NCBI GenBank assembly: GCA_023663135.1 | Contig: JAMPIE010000010.1 | Coordinates: forward strand, 1 to 64,000 | Reading direction: 5' to 3' | Origin: Alloprevotella sp. | Lineage (GTDB): Bacteria; Bacteroidota; Bacteroidia; Bacteroidales; Muribaculaceae | Length of the DNA stretch: 64,000 nucleotides | Shown: one piece after another, positions 1-10,897 of the stretch | How positions within the stretch are numbered: position 1 is the stretch's first letter | How the letters are laid out: each line of letters opens with the position of its first letter | The notes under the pieces: generated by a model | Database searches by the model: none | Told to the model about the DNA's origin: nothing | Seen by the model: only the letters and a program-made list of their open reading frames with translations | Position numbers and translations under genes: made by a program

Positions 1-182
1 TGAATAGTCACAAAATAAATCATATCTGTTAATTTGTGTTAATCGTAAAAAATCAATCCTCTTCTTGTAAGACCATGAGAGACATGTTGATTACTGGTGT
101 CAAAAACTGGAGTCATTTAACATTTGTTAATTCATTTGTTCTAATTTGTTAAATATGAGTTAATTATGTTGATATACAATAA
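1..182. other. AT-rich intergenic stretch, no gene seen
   Basis: This end of the window is markedly richer in A and T than the coding DNA beside it. It contains several near-repeats built from TTTGTTAAT and GTTAATT. I find no open frame of convincing length, no tRNA-like fold and no exact TAnnTTTG element. It is probably spacer between guaA and whatever lies beyond the window edge. Confidence 0.5.
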
Positions 183-215
183 AATAGCCCTGACTTTTGG
201 ATAGTCAAGGCTATT
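183..215 (-). terminator. Terminator downstream of guaA
   Basis: An inverted repeat pairs 183-195 with 203-215, a 13-bp stem with one mismatch and a 7-nt loop. It lies 27 nt past the guaA stop codon. On the minus strand it is followed by a T-rich stretch (TTATTGTATA), as expected of an intrinsic terminator ending the secA-guaA transcript. Confidence 0.6.
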
Positions 216-242
216 ATAATATACTGACTTACAGGCTATTAT

Positions 243-1766
243 TTATTCCCACTCGATGGTTGCCGGTGGCTTGGAGGAGATGTCGTAGGTGACGCGGTTG
301 ACGCCGCGCACTCCGCGGATGATCTTGTTTGAGACGTCGGCAAGGAAGTCGTAGGGGAGGTGAGCCCAGTCGGCGGTCATGGCGTCGGTGGAGGTGACGG
401 CGCGGAGGGCCACGGCGCGCTCATACGTCCGCTCGTCGCCCATGACGCCTACGCTCTGGACCGGGAGGAGTATCACTCCGGCCTGCCACACTTTGTCGTA
501 GAGGCCCGCGTCGCGCAGTCCCTGGATGAAGATGTCGTCGGCGTCTTGGAGGATGCGCACTTTCTCGGGGGTGATGTCGCCGAGGATGCGTACTGCCAGG
601 CCGGGGCCGGGGAAGGGGTGGCGCGAGATGAGGCGTTCGGGCATGCCGAGCTGACGGCCCACGGCGCGCACTTCGTCCTTAAACAGCAGGCGCAGGGGCT
701 CGCAGAGGCGGAGATTCATTTTCTCGGGCAGGCCGCCTACGTTGTGGTGGCTCTTGATGACGGTGCCGGTGATGGAGAGGCTCTCGATGCAGTCGGGGTA
801 GATGGTGCCTTGGGCGAGCCACTTCACATCTTTTATCTTGTGGGCTTCGCGGTCAAAGACGTCGATAAAGCCCTTGCCGATGATCTTGCGCTTGCGCTCG
901 GGGTCGGTTACCCCCTCGAGCTTGTTGAAAAACTCGGCTGAGGCGTCGACGCCTATCACGTTGAGCCCCAGTCCCTCATAGTCGCGCATCACATTGGCAA
1001 ACTCATTTTTGCGGAGCATCCCGTGGTCAACGAAGATACATGTCAGGTTGCTCCCTATGGCGCGATTGAGGAGCACGGCGGCCACTGAGGAGTCGACGCC
1101 CCCGGAGAGGCCGAGGACCACCTTGTCGTCGCCCAGCTGCTCGCGCAGGGCGGCCACGGTGGAGTCGATGAATGAGGCGGCGCTCCAGTCTTGCTTGGCT
1201 CCGCAGATGCCCACGGCAAAGTTGCGCAGGAGCTGCATGCCACAATCTGAGTGATAGACCTCGGGGTGGAACTGCACGCCCCACACTCGCCCGGGGGCAG
1301 CATAGGCGGCCATCTCCACCTCTTCGGTGGAGGCGATGATGCGGAAGGAGGAGGGGATGGCGGTGATAGTGTCGCCATGGCTCATCCACACTTGTTCTCC
1401 GGCCGTGATGCCGGCCATGAGGGGGTTGGCATCGTCGACATATGAGAGGCGGGCGCGCCCATATTCGCGCGTGGGCGCCGGCTCCACCTTGCCCCCCTCT
1501 TCGAGGGCTATGAACTGGGCTCCGTAGCAGATGCCGAGGATGGGGAGGCCGGTCTGGCGCAGCTCCAGGAGGTTGGTGCGGAAGGCCTTGTCGTCATACA
1601 CCGAGAAGGGGGAGCCGGACAGGATGATGCCTATGACCGACTCGTCGCCAAAGGGGTATTTGTTGTAGGGGACAATCTCGCAGTAGATGTTGAGCTCGCG
1701 GATGCGGCGGCCTATGAGCTGGGTGGTCTGCGAGCCAAAGTCGAGTATTATTATTTTTTCCTGCAT
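243..1766 (-). CDS. guaA: GMP synthase (glutamine-hydrolysing)
   Basis: The enzyme converts XMP, glutamine and ATP to GMP in the last step of guanine nucleotide synthesis in the cytosol. The 507-residue protein has the full two-part build. A class I glutamine amidotransferase domain carries the nucleophile Cys80 in GICYG and the partners His167 and Glu169 in FHPEV. An ATP pyrophosphatase domain follows with the PP-loop SGGVDSS at 221-227. The C-terminal dimerisation domain ends in the characteristic KPPATIEWE. Length is normal for the family. It is the last gene of a minus-strand series that begins with secA, 28 nt after the antiporter, and a terminator follows. Confidence 0.97.
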   Translation of the reverse strand: MQEKIIILDFGSQTTQLIGRRIRELNIYCEIVPYNKYPFGDESVIGIILSGSPFSVYDDKAFRTNLLELRQTGLPILGICYGAQFIALEEGGKVEPAPTREYGRARLSYVDDANPLMAGITAGEQVWMSHGDTITAIPSSFRIIASTEEVEMAAYAAPGRVWGVQFHPEVYHSDCGMQLLRNFAVGICGAKQDWSAASFIDSTVAALREQLGDDKVVLGLSGGVDSSVAAVLLNRAIGSNLTCIFVDHGMLRKNEFANVMRDYEGLGLNVIGVDASAEFFNKLEGVTDPERKRKIIGKGFIDVFDREAHKIKDVKWLAQGTIYPDCIESLSITGTVIKSHHNVGGLPEKMNLRLCEPLRLLFKDEVRAVGRQLGMPERLISRHPFPGPGLAVRILGDITPEKVRILQDADDIFIQGLRDAGLYDKVWQAGVILLPVQSVGVMGDERTYERAVALRAVTSTDAMTADWAHLPYDFLADVSNKIIRGVRGVNRVTYDISSKPPATIEWE

Positions 1767-1794
1767 AGAAAGATGAGGGGATGGTTGAAGTCGG

Positions 1795-4038
1795 TCACTT
1801 GATGGCGGCTAAGGCCGAGGGTGAGCCCACGAGCCAGAGGATGTCGTGGGGCTCGAGGCGGGTGTTGGCCTCGGGCTGGATGAAGTCGTCGCCGCGGGCT
1901 ATGCTCACGAGCAGGGCCTTGTACTTGTCGCGAAGGCCTGACGAGGCCACTGTTGTGCCTATGAGGGGGGAGGTGTCGGATAGCTGTATGGACGTCAGTT
2001 TATAGTCGTCGGGGCGCGGGGCATCTGCCGGAGCGTCGGGCAGCGGCGCTTCCACTAAGGGGAGGAGGCGCTGGAGCTCTTCGTCGGTGCCGGCCACGGA
2101 GATGATGTCGCCGGGGAAAAGGCGTGTGTCGCCGCCGGGGACGGGGATTACGGTCGAGCCTCGCTGGATGGTGGCTATGTTGGCCCCATATTTGCTCCGC
2201 AGCTGGCTGTCGGCAAGTCGCTCTCCCACAAAGGGACAGGCATAGCTCACCTGCATGAAGGCCAGATGGATGTTGCTCACAAGATTGTTGTTGCGGCCGC
2301 TGCGGCGCAGCTCGCGCTCGTTGAGATTGTTGATAAATTTGGCCTCCATCTGCCTGAGCTGCCGCCCCACTCGCTTGCTGAACATCACGACGATGAGGAT
2401 AAAGATGGCTATGCCCAGGGCCACTCCGGCGGCCACGGAGTAGAGGCTCACCATGAGGTAAACTATGAAGGCCAGCGCTATGATCATCCTGAAGAGGCTC
2501 ATCACTATCAGGGGCACGTCAAAGCGAGCGTTGGCGGCCACCAGGCGCTTGCGCTCTGTACGCTTCGATGCGGGCAGGGAGAGGGCCAGGAGGAAGGGCG
2601 ACATGGCGGCGAGGGCCACTGCGGTGGTCAGCAGCCGGCTCCATGAGGGGATAATGCCGTCTATCCAGGGATAGACCCACCGAAGAGTAATCATCACTAT
2701 GGAGGCGAGCATCACGGAATAGAGCATGATGCGCCACAGATAGCGCTTGAGGACTGTCTTCCAGAGTATGGCTGTCTCGCTCTCGCTCGCGGCCTGGCTC
2801 GTGTAGCGGTCAAGGAGGAAGTGAAAGCGCTTGGGCAGATGTCGCTCCACCAAGGCCGAGAGGGGGCCGGACAGACGGATGAAGTAGGGGGTGGTGAAGG
2901 TGGTGAGCACCGACACTGCCACTATGATGGGGTATAGGTCGGCATCGAGCACTCCCAAGCTCATGCCCAGGGTGGCTATGATGAACGAAAATTCGCCTAT
3001 CTGTGTGAGCGAGAGGCCCACTTCGATCGACACTTTGAGCGACTGGCCGGTCAGCAGCATGCCCAGGCAGCCAAAGATGGCGCTCCCAATGATGACGGCG
3101 GCCGAGATAAGCAGGATGGGAGCCCAATAATCGACCAGCACGGCGGGATTGACCATCATGCCCACCGAGATGAAAAAGACGGCCCCGAAGAGGTCTTTGA
3201 CCGGCGACACCACATGCTCTATCCGCTCGGCAAAGCTCGTCCCGGCTATGATGGAGCCTATCACAAAAGCCCCTAAGGCCATGGAGAAGCCGCAGTAGGC
3301 CGAGAAGACGGCCATGCCGAAGCAGAGCCCCATCGACACCACAAGGAGGGTCTCGTCGCTCAGATAGCGGCGGGCGGCGTTGAGGGCCGACGGAAGGATA
3401 AACACCCCGACGGCAAACCACATGATGAGGAAAAATCCGAGCTTGGATATCGACTTGAGCATCTCCCCCCCCTCTACGGTGTTGTTGATGGCTATCGACG
3501 AGAGTATCACCATCATCACTACGGCAAAGAGGTCTTCGACGATGAGCACGGCAAACACCAGCGGGGCAAATCGCCGGTGCTGCAACCCCAAGTCGTTCAG
3601 CGCTTTGATGATGATGGTTGTCGAGGCCATCGATATCATGCAGCCTAAGAAGATGGAGTTGATGGGGGAGAAGCCGAGGCCGTGGCCTATGAGATAGCCC
3701 ACGACTATCATCCCTGCTATGTTGAGCAGGGCCGTGACTATGGCCGACCCGCCGGCATTGAGCAGCTTGCGAAACGAAAACTCCAATCCGAGGGCAAAGA
3801 GGAGCACCACGATACCTATCTCAGCCCAGAAGTCGATGTTTTCCATCGTCGACACCGAGGGGAGATAGGTGAAATTGGGGGAGGCCAGGAAGCCGGCCAC
3901 GATGTAGCCGAGCACCACCGGCTGTTTGAGCCACTTGAAGAGCAGTGTGGTGATGCCTCCGAGGATGAGGATAAACGCGAGGTCGAAGATCAGGCCCTCT
4001 ATGTCGAGGGCTCCGGCTGCTGCCGAGGCTATTATCAT
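1795..4038 (-). CDS. CPA2-family cation:proton antiporter with two C-terminal TrkA-C domains
   Basis: A 747-residue inner-membrane transporter. Residues about 15-400 form a dozen hydrophobic helices of the Na+/H+ exchanger (KefB/YbaL) type. Another hydrophobic segment follows near 440-560. The C-terminus carries two RCK_C/TrkA-C-like modules (about 625-665 and 690-747, each with a conserved LR.KY..., PGD/PHDI pattern), which in this family sense ligands or nucleotides. No full RCK-N Rossmann domain is visible. The substrate (K+ or Na+) cannot be told from sequence. Its ATG overlaps the stop of the upstream mgtC-like gene by one base (TGATG), so the two are probably translationally coupled and may act together in ion balance. 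Confidence 0.85.
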   Translation of the reverse strand: MIIASAAAGALDIEGLIFDLAFILILGGITTLLFKWLKQPVVLGYIVAGFLASPNFTYLPSVSTMENIDFWAEIGIVVLLFALGLEFSFRKLLNAGGSAIVTALLNIAGMIVVGYLIGHGLGFSPINSIFLGCMISMASTTIIIKALNDLGLQHRRFAPLVFAVLIVEDLFAVVMMVILSSIAINNTVEGGEMLKSISKLGFFLIMWFAVGVFILPSALNAARRYLSDETLLVVSMGLCFGMAVFSAYCGFSMALGAFVIGSIIAGTSFAERIEHVVSPVKDLFGAVFFISVGMMVNPAVLVDYWAPILLISAAVIIGSAIFGCLGMLLTGQSLKVSIEVGLSLTQIGEFSFIIATLGMSLGVLDADLYPIIVAVSVLTTFTTPYFIRLSGPLSALVERHLPKRFHFLLDRYTSQAASESETAILWKTVLKRYLWRIMLYSVMLASIVMITLRWVYPWIDGIIPSWSRLLTTAVALAAMSPFLLALSLPASKRTERKRLVAANARFDVPLIVMSLFRMIIALAFIVYLMVSLYSVAAGVALGIAIFILIVVMFSKRVGRQLRQMEAKFINNLNERELRRSGRNNNLVSNIHLAFMQVSYACPFVGERLADSQLRSKYGANIATIQRGSTVIPVPGGDTRLFPGDIISVAGTDEELQRLLPLVEAPLPDAPADAPRPDDYKLTSIQLSDTSPLIGTTVASSGLRDKYKALLVSIARGDDFIQPEANTRLEPHDILWLVGSPSALAAIK

Positions 4039-4763
4039 CAGATGTTTGTCTGGCTTGAGAGGGTTATGGATGTGGTGTCGGGCCGCAGCTTGTGGAGCAG
4101 GGCAAAGAGCGACACATAGTCGGTCGATGATGGAATGAGCACCACCAGATTGAGCCGCGTCGAGGGCTCGGTGTAGTCATAGTCAACAAAGGTGTTGACC
4201 GGCGTCACCTTCTGGCTCATCAGGCATGTCCGATAATCATTGATGTTGTCCACGATGCCGGCCACGCGGATGCGTATGATGCGTGTCTCTGCCCCCACTC
4301 CTATGCGATGCTCGATGCGCTCAAGTGTGAGCAGGATGAAGAGGATGAAGGCTGTAGCCACCAGGGCCACGGTATACATCCCCACTCCGACGGTCATCCC
4401 AATGGTGGCCACCATCCAGATGCCGGCGGCGGTGGTGAGCCCGCGGACCGACCCCTTCATCTGTATTATGGCGCCGGCGCCGAGGAAGCCTATGCCGGTG
4501 ATCACCTGTGCGGCTATTCGACCCGGGTCGCCATTTTTGAGCCCCATATATTCCTGAGGGACATATATGGAGAGTATCATGGCGAGGGTGGCTCCCATGG
4601 AGATGAGGGCAAATGTCCGTATGCCGGCAATCTGCCCTTTGCGCTTGCGCTCCATCCCGACGAGCGAGCCGAGGATGAGGCTCAGAGTGAGGCGCACTAT
4701 GGCCGAGGTCGTAGTGATCTCCACTCCGTTGATTTCTGCGATTAAGCGGTTGAGGTATTCCAT
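4038..4763 (-). CDS. MgtC/SapB family membrane protein
   Basis: A 241-residue protein with about four or five membrane helices in residues 20-145. It contains the MgtC signature region GMERKRKGQIAGIRTF (about 36-51), including the conserved E-R and AGxRT residues. A C-terminal soluble ACT-like tail spans about 150-241. MgtC proteins are tied to survival at low Mg2+ and to control of ATP synthase or membrane potential; the biochemical activity of this one is unknown. The stop codon overlaps the antiporter start, so the two are made together. The gene follows the coiled-coil protein by 27 nt. Confidence 0.85.
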   Translation of the reverse strand: MEYLNRLIAEINGVEITTTSAIVRLTLSLILGSLVGMERKRKGQIAGIRTFALISMGATLAMILSIYVPQEYMGLKNGDPGRIAAQVITGIGFLGAGAIIQMKGSVRGLTTAAGIWMVATIGMTVGVGMYTVALVATAFILFILLTLERIEHRIGVGAETRIIRIRVAGIVDNINDYRTCLMSQKVTPVNTFVDYDYTEPSTRLNLVVLIPSSTDYVSLFALLHKLRPDTTSITLSSQTNI

Positions 4764-4790
4764 GGGCAGGCGTCGCGGCGGCTGAGGGGA

Positions 4791-5705
4791 TTATTTTTTG
4801 AGGGTGAAGTGGCGCGAGGCGAGGCGATAGTTGTCGGCAAAGAGCTCTACGGTGTAGTCGCCGGGGGTGAGGGCTGTGTTGACGTTCCAGTAGATTTTGA
4901 GGCCGCCAATCTCCTCGCCGCCATAGTCAAAGCTCAGTTTCTCGGTGTAGGGGATGGAGCCGCCTTCAAAGGAGAAGGAGCCGGCGCCCCCTAAGAGGGT
5001 TCCCTCGGGGGAAGTGATGCGCAGATAGACGGTCTTGGGCCCTACGGGGGTGGAGTTGTTTTGCGGGATGGTAAACGACACCATGAGCTGCCGGGCCTTG
5101 GTGACATTTTTCTCGGTCTTGCCATTGCCTTTGAGGGGGGTGAGGGTCACTCCGGTCACATTGAGCTTCTCGGCCAGAGTCATCCGCTCCGAGAGGTTTT
5201 TGTTTTGCTTCTCAACGGTCGACACTTGGCTGGCGAGCTGCTGATTGCGGTTGGAGAGGGAGGAGTTTTCGTCGCGCAGGGCTGCGTTTTCTTTGTTGAG
5301 CGAGTCCACTTGGGCCACGTAGTGCTTGAGCAGGGCTCTCAGGGTGGCAATCTCATCTTTGAGCTTCTTGATCTGAGCGCTGCTCTTGGCCTTCTCGGAG
5401 TTGAGCTCTTTGAGGAGCTCCTCAATCTTGTTTTTGGCGGCTGCATATTTGGCCATGATGGTGTCGTTGGCCATCATGTTGGCTTGGTCCTCATATTGGG
5501 CAAACTGGGAGTTGATGGCCTCAAACTCGTTTGAGAGCGAGAGCTGCTCATTGGTGAGCTGCAGCTGTTCGTTGGCGGCTCTCTCGGCGTTGACCTGCAT
5601 CTTCAGTGAGGTCATCTGCCAGATGGAGATGCCGACAACGATGAGCAGGAGGGCCACGAGGATGGCCGCTCCTGTCATCAGTTTCTTGTTGTCGGTAAAG
5701 TTCAT
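4791..5705 (-). CDS. Membrane-anchored coiled-coil protein of unknown function
   Basis: A 304-residue protein I cannot assign to a named family. A short cytoplasmic N-terminus precedes one membrane helix (about 11-30). A long coiled coil follows (about 33-185), rich in Q, E, N and K with heptad leucines. The C-terminal domain, about 200-304, has alternating hydrophobic strands (segments such as VSFTIPQNN and VYLRITSPEG) and looks like a small all-beta, Ig-type fold. The topology puts coil and beta domain in the periplasm. It lies between secA (41 nt upstream) and mgtC, so it is likely co-transcribed with them. A scaffold or envelope-spanning role is possible but is only inferred from shape. 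Confidence 0.75.
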   Translation of the reverse strand: MNFTDNKKLMTGAAILVALLLIVVGISIWQMTSLKMQVNAERAANEQLQLTNEQLSLSNEFEAINSQFAQYEDQANMMANDTIMAKYAAAKNKIEELLKELNSEKAKSSAQIKKLKDEIATLRALLKHYVAQVDSLNKENAALRDENSSLSNRNQQLASQVSTVEKQNKNLSERMTLAEKLNVTGVTLTPLKGNGKTEKNVTKARQLMVSFTIPQNNSTPVGPKTVYLRITSPEGTLLGGAGSFSFEGGSIPYTEKLSFDYGGEEIGGLKIYWNVNTALTPGDYTVELFADNYRLASRHFTLKK

Positions 5706-5746
5706 TGCAGGGGCTGGTTAGTCAGTCGTTCTGTTTGGGGTGGGGG

Positions 5747-8700
5747 TCAGAGGCCGCGTCCGTGGCAGTTTTTATATTTCTTGCCTGAGCCGCAGGGGCA
5801 TGGGTCGTTGCGCCCAATGCGCGGAGCCACGTTGACGATGGGCTGGTTGGGCCTGGGCTGTCCCTGCCGGGCTGAGGCGGCTGCACGCTGGGCGCTCTCG
5901 CCGGGATAGGCTTCTTTGGAGGCCTTCATGTTGGCGTTGGGGTTAGTCGTGGCGCTCTCGGGCATGGCTCGCTCCACTTTGGGCTGGGGCTTGGGCTGAG
6001 GCTGGGGCTGGGGCTCGGTGCTCTCTGGGGCTTCGGCGGCGGGCTGTTGTGCCGGGGCCTGGGGCCGGGGGCCGGCCGGGGGCGCGGGGGTGTAGATCTG
6101 GCCGCGCATCAGCGTTGAGATGGCCTTGACGTTGAGCTCGTTGAGCATCTGCTCAAAGAGGTGAAACGACTCTACTTTGTAGATCACCAGGGGGTCTTTC
6201 TGCTCATAGGAGGCGTTGCGGACGCTCTGGCGCAGCTCGTCGAGCTGCCGCAGGTGGTCTTTCCACAGCTCGTCGATGGTGTGGAGCACCACATTCTGGT
6301 GCCACGACTTTACGATTGAGCGGCATCCGGTCTCATAGGCTTCTTTGGCCGACACTACTATCTGGTAGACGCGCTTGCCGTCGGTCAGGGGCACCATGAT
6401 GCGCCCGTCATAGTTCTCGACGGTCACTACGTTGGTAATCACCGGCATGGCCATGTCGATGATGCGCTGGCTCTTGCGGTCAAAGGCTTCTACGGCGGCG
6501 GTGTGGATCTCTTCGATGGCGTCTTCCTTGCTCTTGCTGCGATACTCCTCTCCGGTGAAGGGGGGCTCTATGCCGAGCACCTTGAAGAGCTCGAGGCGCA
6601 GGTCGTCGTAGTCGTTGGGGCCGGAGTAGGTGTTGACGATGTTTTCGATCACGTCATATACCATGTTGGCAATGTCGATGCCTATGCGCTCTCCCATGAG
6701 GGCGTGGCGGCGGCGCGAATAGATGTAGGTGCGCTGCTTGTTCATCACGTCGTCATACTCCAGGAGGTGCTTGCGGATGCCGAAGTTGTTCTCCTCCACG
6801 CGCTTCTGAGCCTTCTCGATGGCATTGGTCACCATCTTTGACTCTATCATCTCGCCATCTTTGAGCCCCATGGTGTCGAGCATCTTCATCACGCGGTCGG
6901 TGGCAAAGAGGCGCATGAGCTGGTCTTCAAAGGAGACGTAGAAGACTGAGGAGCCGGGGTCGCCCTGACGGCCTGAACGGCCGCGGAGCTGGCGGTCGAC
7001 GCGGCGGCTCTCATGGCGCTCGGTGCCTATGATGGCCAGGCCGCCGGCCTCTTTCACTTCGGGCGGGAGCTTGATGTCGGTGCCTCGACCGGCCATGTTG
7101 GTGGCTATGGTCACGGTGCCGGTCTTGCCGGCGAGGGCCACAATGTCGGCCTCCTTCTGGTGGAGCTTGGCGTTGAGCACATTGTGGGGGATGTGGCGCA
7201 TGGTGAGCATGCGCGACAGGAGCTCGGAGATCTCCACGGAGGTGGTGCCCACCAGGACGGGACGCCCGAGGTCGACCAGGCGCACTATCTCGTCAATCAC
7301 GGCGGCATATTTCTCTTTCTTGGTCTTGTAGACGCGGTCTTGGAGGTCTTTGCGCGCTATGGGGCGGTTGGTGGGGATGGTGACTACGTCGAGCTTGTAG
7401 ATGTCCCAAAACTCGCCGGCCTCGGTCTCGGCTGTGCCGGTCATGCCCGCAAGCTTGTGATACATGCGGAAGTAGTTCTGGAGGGTGATGGTGGCAAAGG
7501 TCTGTGTGGCGGCCTCTACGGTCACTCCCTCTTTGGCCTCGATGGCCTGGTGGAGGCCGTCGGAGTAGCGGCGTCCTTCCATGATGCGGCCGGTCTGCTC
7601 GTCTACTATCTTGATCTTGCCGTTGTCTATCACATATTCCACATCCTTGTCAAAGAGGGCATAGGCTTTGAGGAGCTGGGTGACGGTGTGGACGCGCTCG
7701 GCCTTGACGGCATAGTCGGCCAAGATCTCGTCTTTGCGTGTCTGGCGCTGGGACAGGTCGGTGATGTTCTCGGTCTCGGAGAGCTGGGCGGCCACGTCGG
7801 GCAGGACAAAGAACAGGGGGTCGTCCTGGGTGCCGGTGAGCTCATCGACTCCCTTGTCGGTGAGCGACACGGAGCGGTTTTTCTCGTCGATGACGAAGTA
7901 GAGGGGCTCGGTGGCCTTGGGCATCTCGCGGGCGTTGTCCTGGAGGTAGTAGGCCTCGGTCTCGAGCAGGATGTTTTTCATCCCCTCTTGTGAGAGAAAT
8001 TTGATGAGGGCCGAGTTTTTGGGCAGTCCCTTGAAGGCGCGGAAGAGGGCCAGGGCGCCTTCTTTGCGTGTCTCTTTGTCGTCGGAGGCAAGCTTGGCTT
8101 TGGCCTCGGCTAAGAGCGTGGTGACCAGGCGTCGCTGGGCTGCCACGACTTTCTCCACGTTGGGCTTGTAGGTGTTAAACATCTGGTCGTCGCCCTTGTC
8201 CACGGGGCCTGAGATAATCAGGGGGGTACGGGCGTCGTCGATGAGCACTGAGTCTACCTCGTCGACGATGGCATAATAGTGTTTGCGCTGCACCAGGTCG
8301 GCGGGGCGGGTGGCCATGTTGTCGCGCAGATAGTCAAAGCCAAATTCGTTGTTGGTGCCAAAGGTGATGTCACACTCATAAGCCTGGCGTCGCTCGGGGG
8401 TGTTGGGCTGATGCTTGTCGATGCAGTCAACTGTCGAGCCGTGGAACATGTAGAGCGGGCCCATCCACTCTGAGTCGCGCTTGGCCAGATAGTCGTTGAC
8501 GGTCACTACGTGTACGCCCTTTCCTGAGAGGGAGCGGAGGAAGACAGGGAGGGTGGCCACGAGGGTCTTGCCCTCGCCGGTGGCCATCTCGGCTATCTTG
8601 CCCTGATGGAGCACTATGCCGCCGATGAGCTGCACGTCATAGTGGATCATGTCCCATTTTATTTCGTTGCCGCCGGCTTTCCATGAGTTGCGCCATATGG

Positions 8701-9163
8701 CTTTGTCCCCTTCGATGGTCACGAAGTCGCGCCCCTGGGCGGCCAGGTCGCGGTCCATCTGGGTGGCATTGACGGTGACGGTCCCGTCGGGGGCTTTGGC
8801 AAAGCGTGCGGCTGTCTCGCGCAGGGCTGCAAAGACGGTGGGCAGGTGGTCGTTGAGCTTCTCTTCGATGATGTCTATTACGGCCTTCTCGTGGCGGTCA
8901 ATCTTGTCCCAAAGGGGCTGACGCTGGTCGAAGGGGAGGGTCTCTATCTCGGCTTTGAGGTCTATGATGGCTTTCTCGTCATCGGCCACGGCGGCGCGTA
9001 TGTCGGCGCGGACATCGGTGATTACTTGACGGAGGTCGTCGATGCTCTTGGCCTCCATTTCGGGGCCGAGGGCTTTGATTTTGTCTACTATGGGCTGTAT
9101 CTCCTTGAGGTCGCGGGTAGATTTGTTGCCAAATATCTTGCTTAGAAATGATGTAAGCGACAT
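5747..9163 (-). CDS. secA: Preprotein translocase ATPase SecA
   Basis: SecA is the ATPase that drives unfolded preproteins through SecYEG at the inner membrane. The 1138-residue protein has Walker A MATGEGKT at 193-200, the DEAD-like [10 protein letters not shown], a preprotein cross-linking domain, a second helicase domain with [10 protein letters not shown] and GRSGRQGD, a helical scaffold, and a C-terminal zinc site [13 protein letters not shown] (about 1122-1134) used for SecB or ribosome contact. Walker A lies about 90 residues later than in E. coli because of an N-terminal insertion (about 55-150), a recognised feature of Bacteroidetes SecA. A Pro/Gln-rich linker (about 1030-1110) precedes the zinc tail. 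It is the first gene of the minus-strand series ending with guaA. Confidence 0.97.
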   Translation of the reverse strand: MSLTSFLSKIFGNKSTRDLKEIQPIVDKIKALGPEMEAKSIDDLRQVITDVRADIRAAVADDEKAIIDLKAEIETLPFDQRQPLWDKIDRHEKAVIDIIEEKLNDHLPTVFAALRETAARFAKAPDGTVTVNATQMDRDLAAQGRDFVTIEGDKAIWRNSWKAGGNEIKWDMIHYDVQLIGGIVLHQGKIAEMATGEGKTLVATLPVFLRSLSGKGVHVVTVNDYLAKRDSEWMGPLYMFHGSTVDCIDKHQPNTPERRQAYECDITFGTNNEFGFDYLRDNMATRPADLVQRKHYYAIVDEVDSVLIDDARTPLIISGPVDKGDDQMFNTYKPNVEKVVAAQRRLVTTLLAEAKAKLASDDKETRKEGALALFRAFKGLPKNSALIKFLSQEGMKNILLETEAYYLQDNAREMPKATEPLYFVIDEKNRSVSLTDKGVDELTGTQDDPLFFVLPDVAAQLSETENITDLSQRQTRKDEILADYAVKAERVHTVTQLLKAYALFDKDVEYVIDNGKIKIVDEQTGRIMEGRRYSDGLHQAIEAKEGVTVEAATQTFATITLQNYFRMYHKLAGMTGTAETEAGEFWDIYKLDVVTIPTNRPIARKDLQDRVYKTKKEKYAAVIDEIVRLVDLGRPVLVGTTSVEISELLSRMLTMRHIPHNVLNAKLHQKEADIVALAGKTGTVTIATNMAGRGTDIKLPPEVKEAGGLAIIGTERHESRRVDRQLRGRSGRQGDPGSSVFYVSFEDQLMRLFATDRVMKMLDTMGLKDGEMIESKMVTNAIEKAQKRVEENNFGIRKHLLEYDDVMNKQRTYIYSRRRHALMGERIGIDIANMVYDVIENIVNTYSGPNDYDDLRLELFKVLGIEPPFTGEEYRSKSKEDAIEEIHTAAVEAFDRKSQRIIDMAMPVITNVVTVENYDGRIMVPLTDGKRVYQIVVSAKEAYETGCRSIVKSWHQNVVLHTIDELWKDHLRQLDELRQSVRNASYEQKDPLVIYKVESFHLFEQMLNELNVKAISTLMRGQIYTPAPPAGPRPQAPAQQPAAEAPESTEPQPQPQPKPQPKVERAMPESATTNPNANMKASKEAYPGESAQRAAASARQGQPRPNQPIVNVAPRIGRNDPCPCGSGKKYKNCHGRGL

Positions 9164-9244
9164 ATATATTACGTAGGTGGGGGTGGTCGTTATTTAGGTT
9201 ATATGTTTTAGGCCTTGGGCCTTAGGCTTGAAGGGGTGGCCCGG

Positions 9245-10897
9245 TCAAAATCTCACGGGGCCGAGGGCGGCAGCGTTGGGGCTGCGTATCCTCAGCAGCC
9301 GGGTCACCGACGGGGCTATCCTCCGCGCGTCGATGGGCTCTGTTATGCGTGCCGGGGCCACCCCGGAGCCCCATATGATGAAGGGCGATGCGGCGGTGCC
9401 GAGGCGTGAGAAGTGTGACGGACCTCCCTCGAGGTCGTCCACGGCTGTCCAGCCGGGGTTGATGTCGAGGATTATGTCGCCCGTGTAAGATACTGATGTG
9501 TTGCGGCGTATGGCCTCGGGGTCGGTGCCCACTCGGCCGGCCATGATGTCGTCGATGGTGTATGCTCCGCTCACTCCGCTCATGCGCGAAAGAAACTGGG
9601 CAGCCTCGGCTCTGACGGCCGGGATGTCGAGCTTGTTTTCCTTGATGAGCGCGTGGTTGAGGTAGAAGTGGCGGTCATGATAGCCTATCACCCATTCGCC
9701 CGTGCCATGCAGGGCCATGAGATACATGTTGAGCAGCGAGCGGGCTTTGCGCGACGAAAATTCGCCTGAGGGGAGGCGCCAGCGCTCGTCGTCGGGGCGC
9801 GACGAGGCGGGGGCGGGCAGGCCGGCCACGAAGATGAGGGTGTGGTCTGAGCCGGGGCTCTTGTCGATGGTCCTCATCAGCTTCTGAAGGTCGCGGTCGA
9901 GGCGCAGGTAGGCATCGAGGGTCTCGGCTCTCGGGGTGGCTTCGCCGGAGTAGGGGTAGGGGGCCAGGGTGTAGGAGAGGGAGAGCATGTCGGTGCCCTG
10001 ATGTTGCCCGAGCATCTGATAGTGTATCAGCTCTGAGGCCATGTCGGTCACTTCTTCGTTGCCTCGTGGCGAGGCTTTGAAGGAGCGGTAGCGGTCGCGG
10101 GTGTTGCGGGGGAAGGTGTAGCGAAATCCGGCCTGCTTCATGGCGGGGGTCAGGTCGGGATAGCCCTGGAGGGTGCCGAAGAGGGGTGTCCAGGCTATGG
10201 AGTCGAGCCGCTTGTCGAGGGGGGTGTTGTAGTTGCGCAGCGAGATGCTTTGGGGCAGGTCGCGGTAATATGTGGTCGAGGCCCAGCGACCGTTGATGTC
10301 GTCAATCCAGTAGCCTCCGTTGGCGGCGTGGCCGGCCATGATGATGGCCAGGGAGGGGTCGGCGGCGAGGGCATAGACGTGGGTGGGGCCGTTGCCGTCG
10401 ATGCGCACTTCGTCGGCTATCGTCGACACTTTGATGGCTGCGGGCGAGAGGGTGGCGTCGGTGAAGTTGCCCATCTGGGCCGAGTCGGAGAGCACGGGGC
10501 GCGACCGATGGCGCGAGGGCTGGTAGACGTAGGCTGCGGGGATGCCGTTGACGCTCGGGGGCGCTCCGGTGTAGAGCAGGGCCGTGGCGGCCACGGGGTC
10601 GAGCTCCGTGCCATAGTCTATCTGCTCGGCCACTGCCCCTTCGCTCATCAGCCGCTTGAAGCCGCCGGGGCTGAGCTGACTGTCAAGCACTTTGAGCATA
10701 TCCTCGTTGAGCCCCTCCACGAGGATGCCTATGACGAGGCTCGGCCTCTCCGGCGCTTGACCGGAGGCCGGCATCGAGGCCTCTACGCGTGCCGGCGCTG
10801 CGAGCAGCACCGTCGCGGCTACTATCGTACAGAGGATGCGGACGGCACCCACTTTCGATATAGCACTGGAGGGCGATGGCTTGACGGGGAGATGCAT
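9245..10897 (-). CDS. PafA-like alkaline-phosphatase-fold protein, predicted catalytically inactive
   Basis: A signal peptide (hydrophobic core ILCTIVAATVLLAAP) leads into an alkaline phosphatase superfamily domain. Fold landmarks match the Bacteroidetes PafA type: YTG..PS.NGI, the YLRLDRDLQ helix, and SLLNMYLMAL...YLNHALI. The catalytic positions do not match. The first metal Asp is Glu (VEGL), the nucleophile Thr aligns with Pro in DPVAATALLYTG, the D..GH metal motif reads APYPYSG, and the DHG motif reads AGL. I therefore infer a non-catalytic paralogue in the periplasm. The ATG at 10897 was chosen because it places the signal peptide correctly (550 residues). This start overlaps the end of the DUF4105 gene by 76 nt; an upstream in-frame start at 10999 would overlap more. 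Confidence 0.75.
   Translation of the reverse strand: MHLPVKPSPSSAISKVGAVRILCTIVAATVLLAAPARVEASMPASGQAPERPSLVIGILVEGLNEDMLKVLDSQLSPGGFKRLMSEGAVAEQIDYGTELDPVAATALLYTGAPPSVNGIPAAYVYQPSRHRSRPVLSDSAQMGNFTDATLSPAAIKVSTIADEVRIDGNGPTHVYALAADPSLAIIMAGHAANGGYWIDDINGRWASTTYYRDLPQSISLRNYNTPLDKRLDSIAWTPLFGTLQGYPDLTPAMKQAGFRYTFPRNTRDRYRSFKASPRGNEEVTDMASELIHYQMLGQHQGTDMLSLSYTLAPYPYSGEATPRAETLDAYLRLDRDLQKLMRTIDKSPGSDHTLIFVAGLPAPASSRPDDERWRLPSGEFSSRKARSLLNMYLMALHGTGEWVIGYHDRHFYLNHALIKENKLDIPAVRAEAAQFLSRMSGVSGAYTIDDIMAGRVGTDPEAIRRNTSVSYTGDIILDINPGWTAVDDLEGGPSHFSRLGTAASPFIIWGSGVAPARITEPIDARRIAPSVTRLLRIRSPNAAALGPVRF

Noticed and set aside
1..242. AT-rich repeats considered as a replication origin or attachment site
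   Set aside because: No DnaA-box cluster, no integrase and no tRNA are present; only loosely repeated TTTGTTAAT words are seen.
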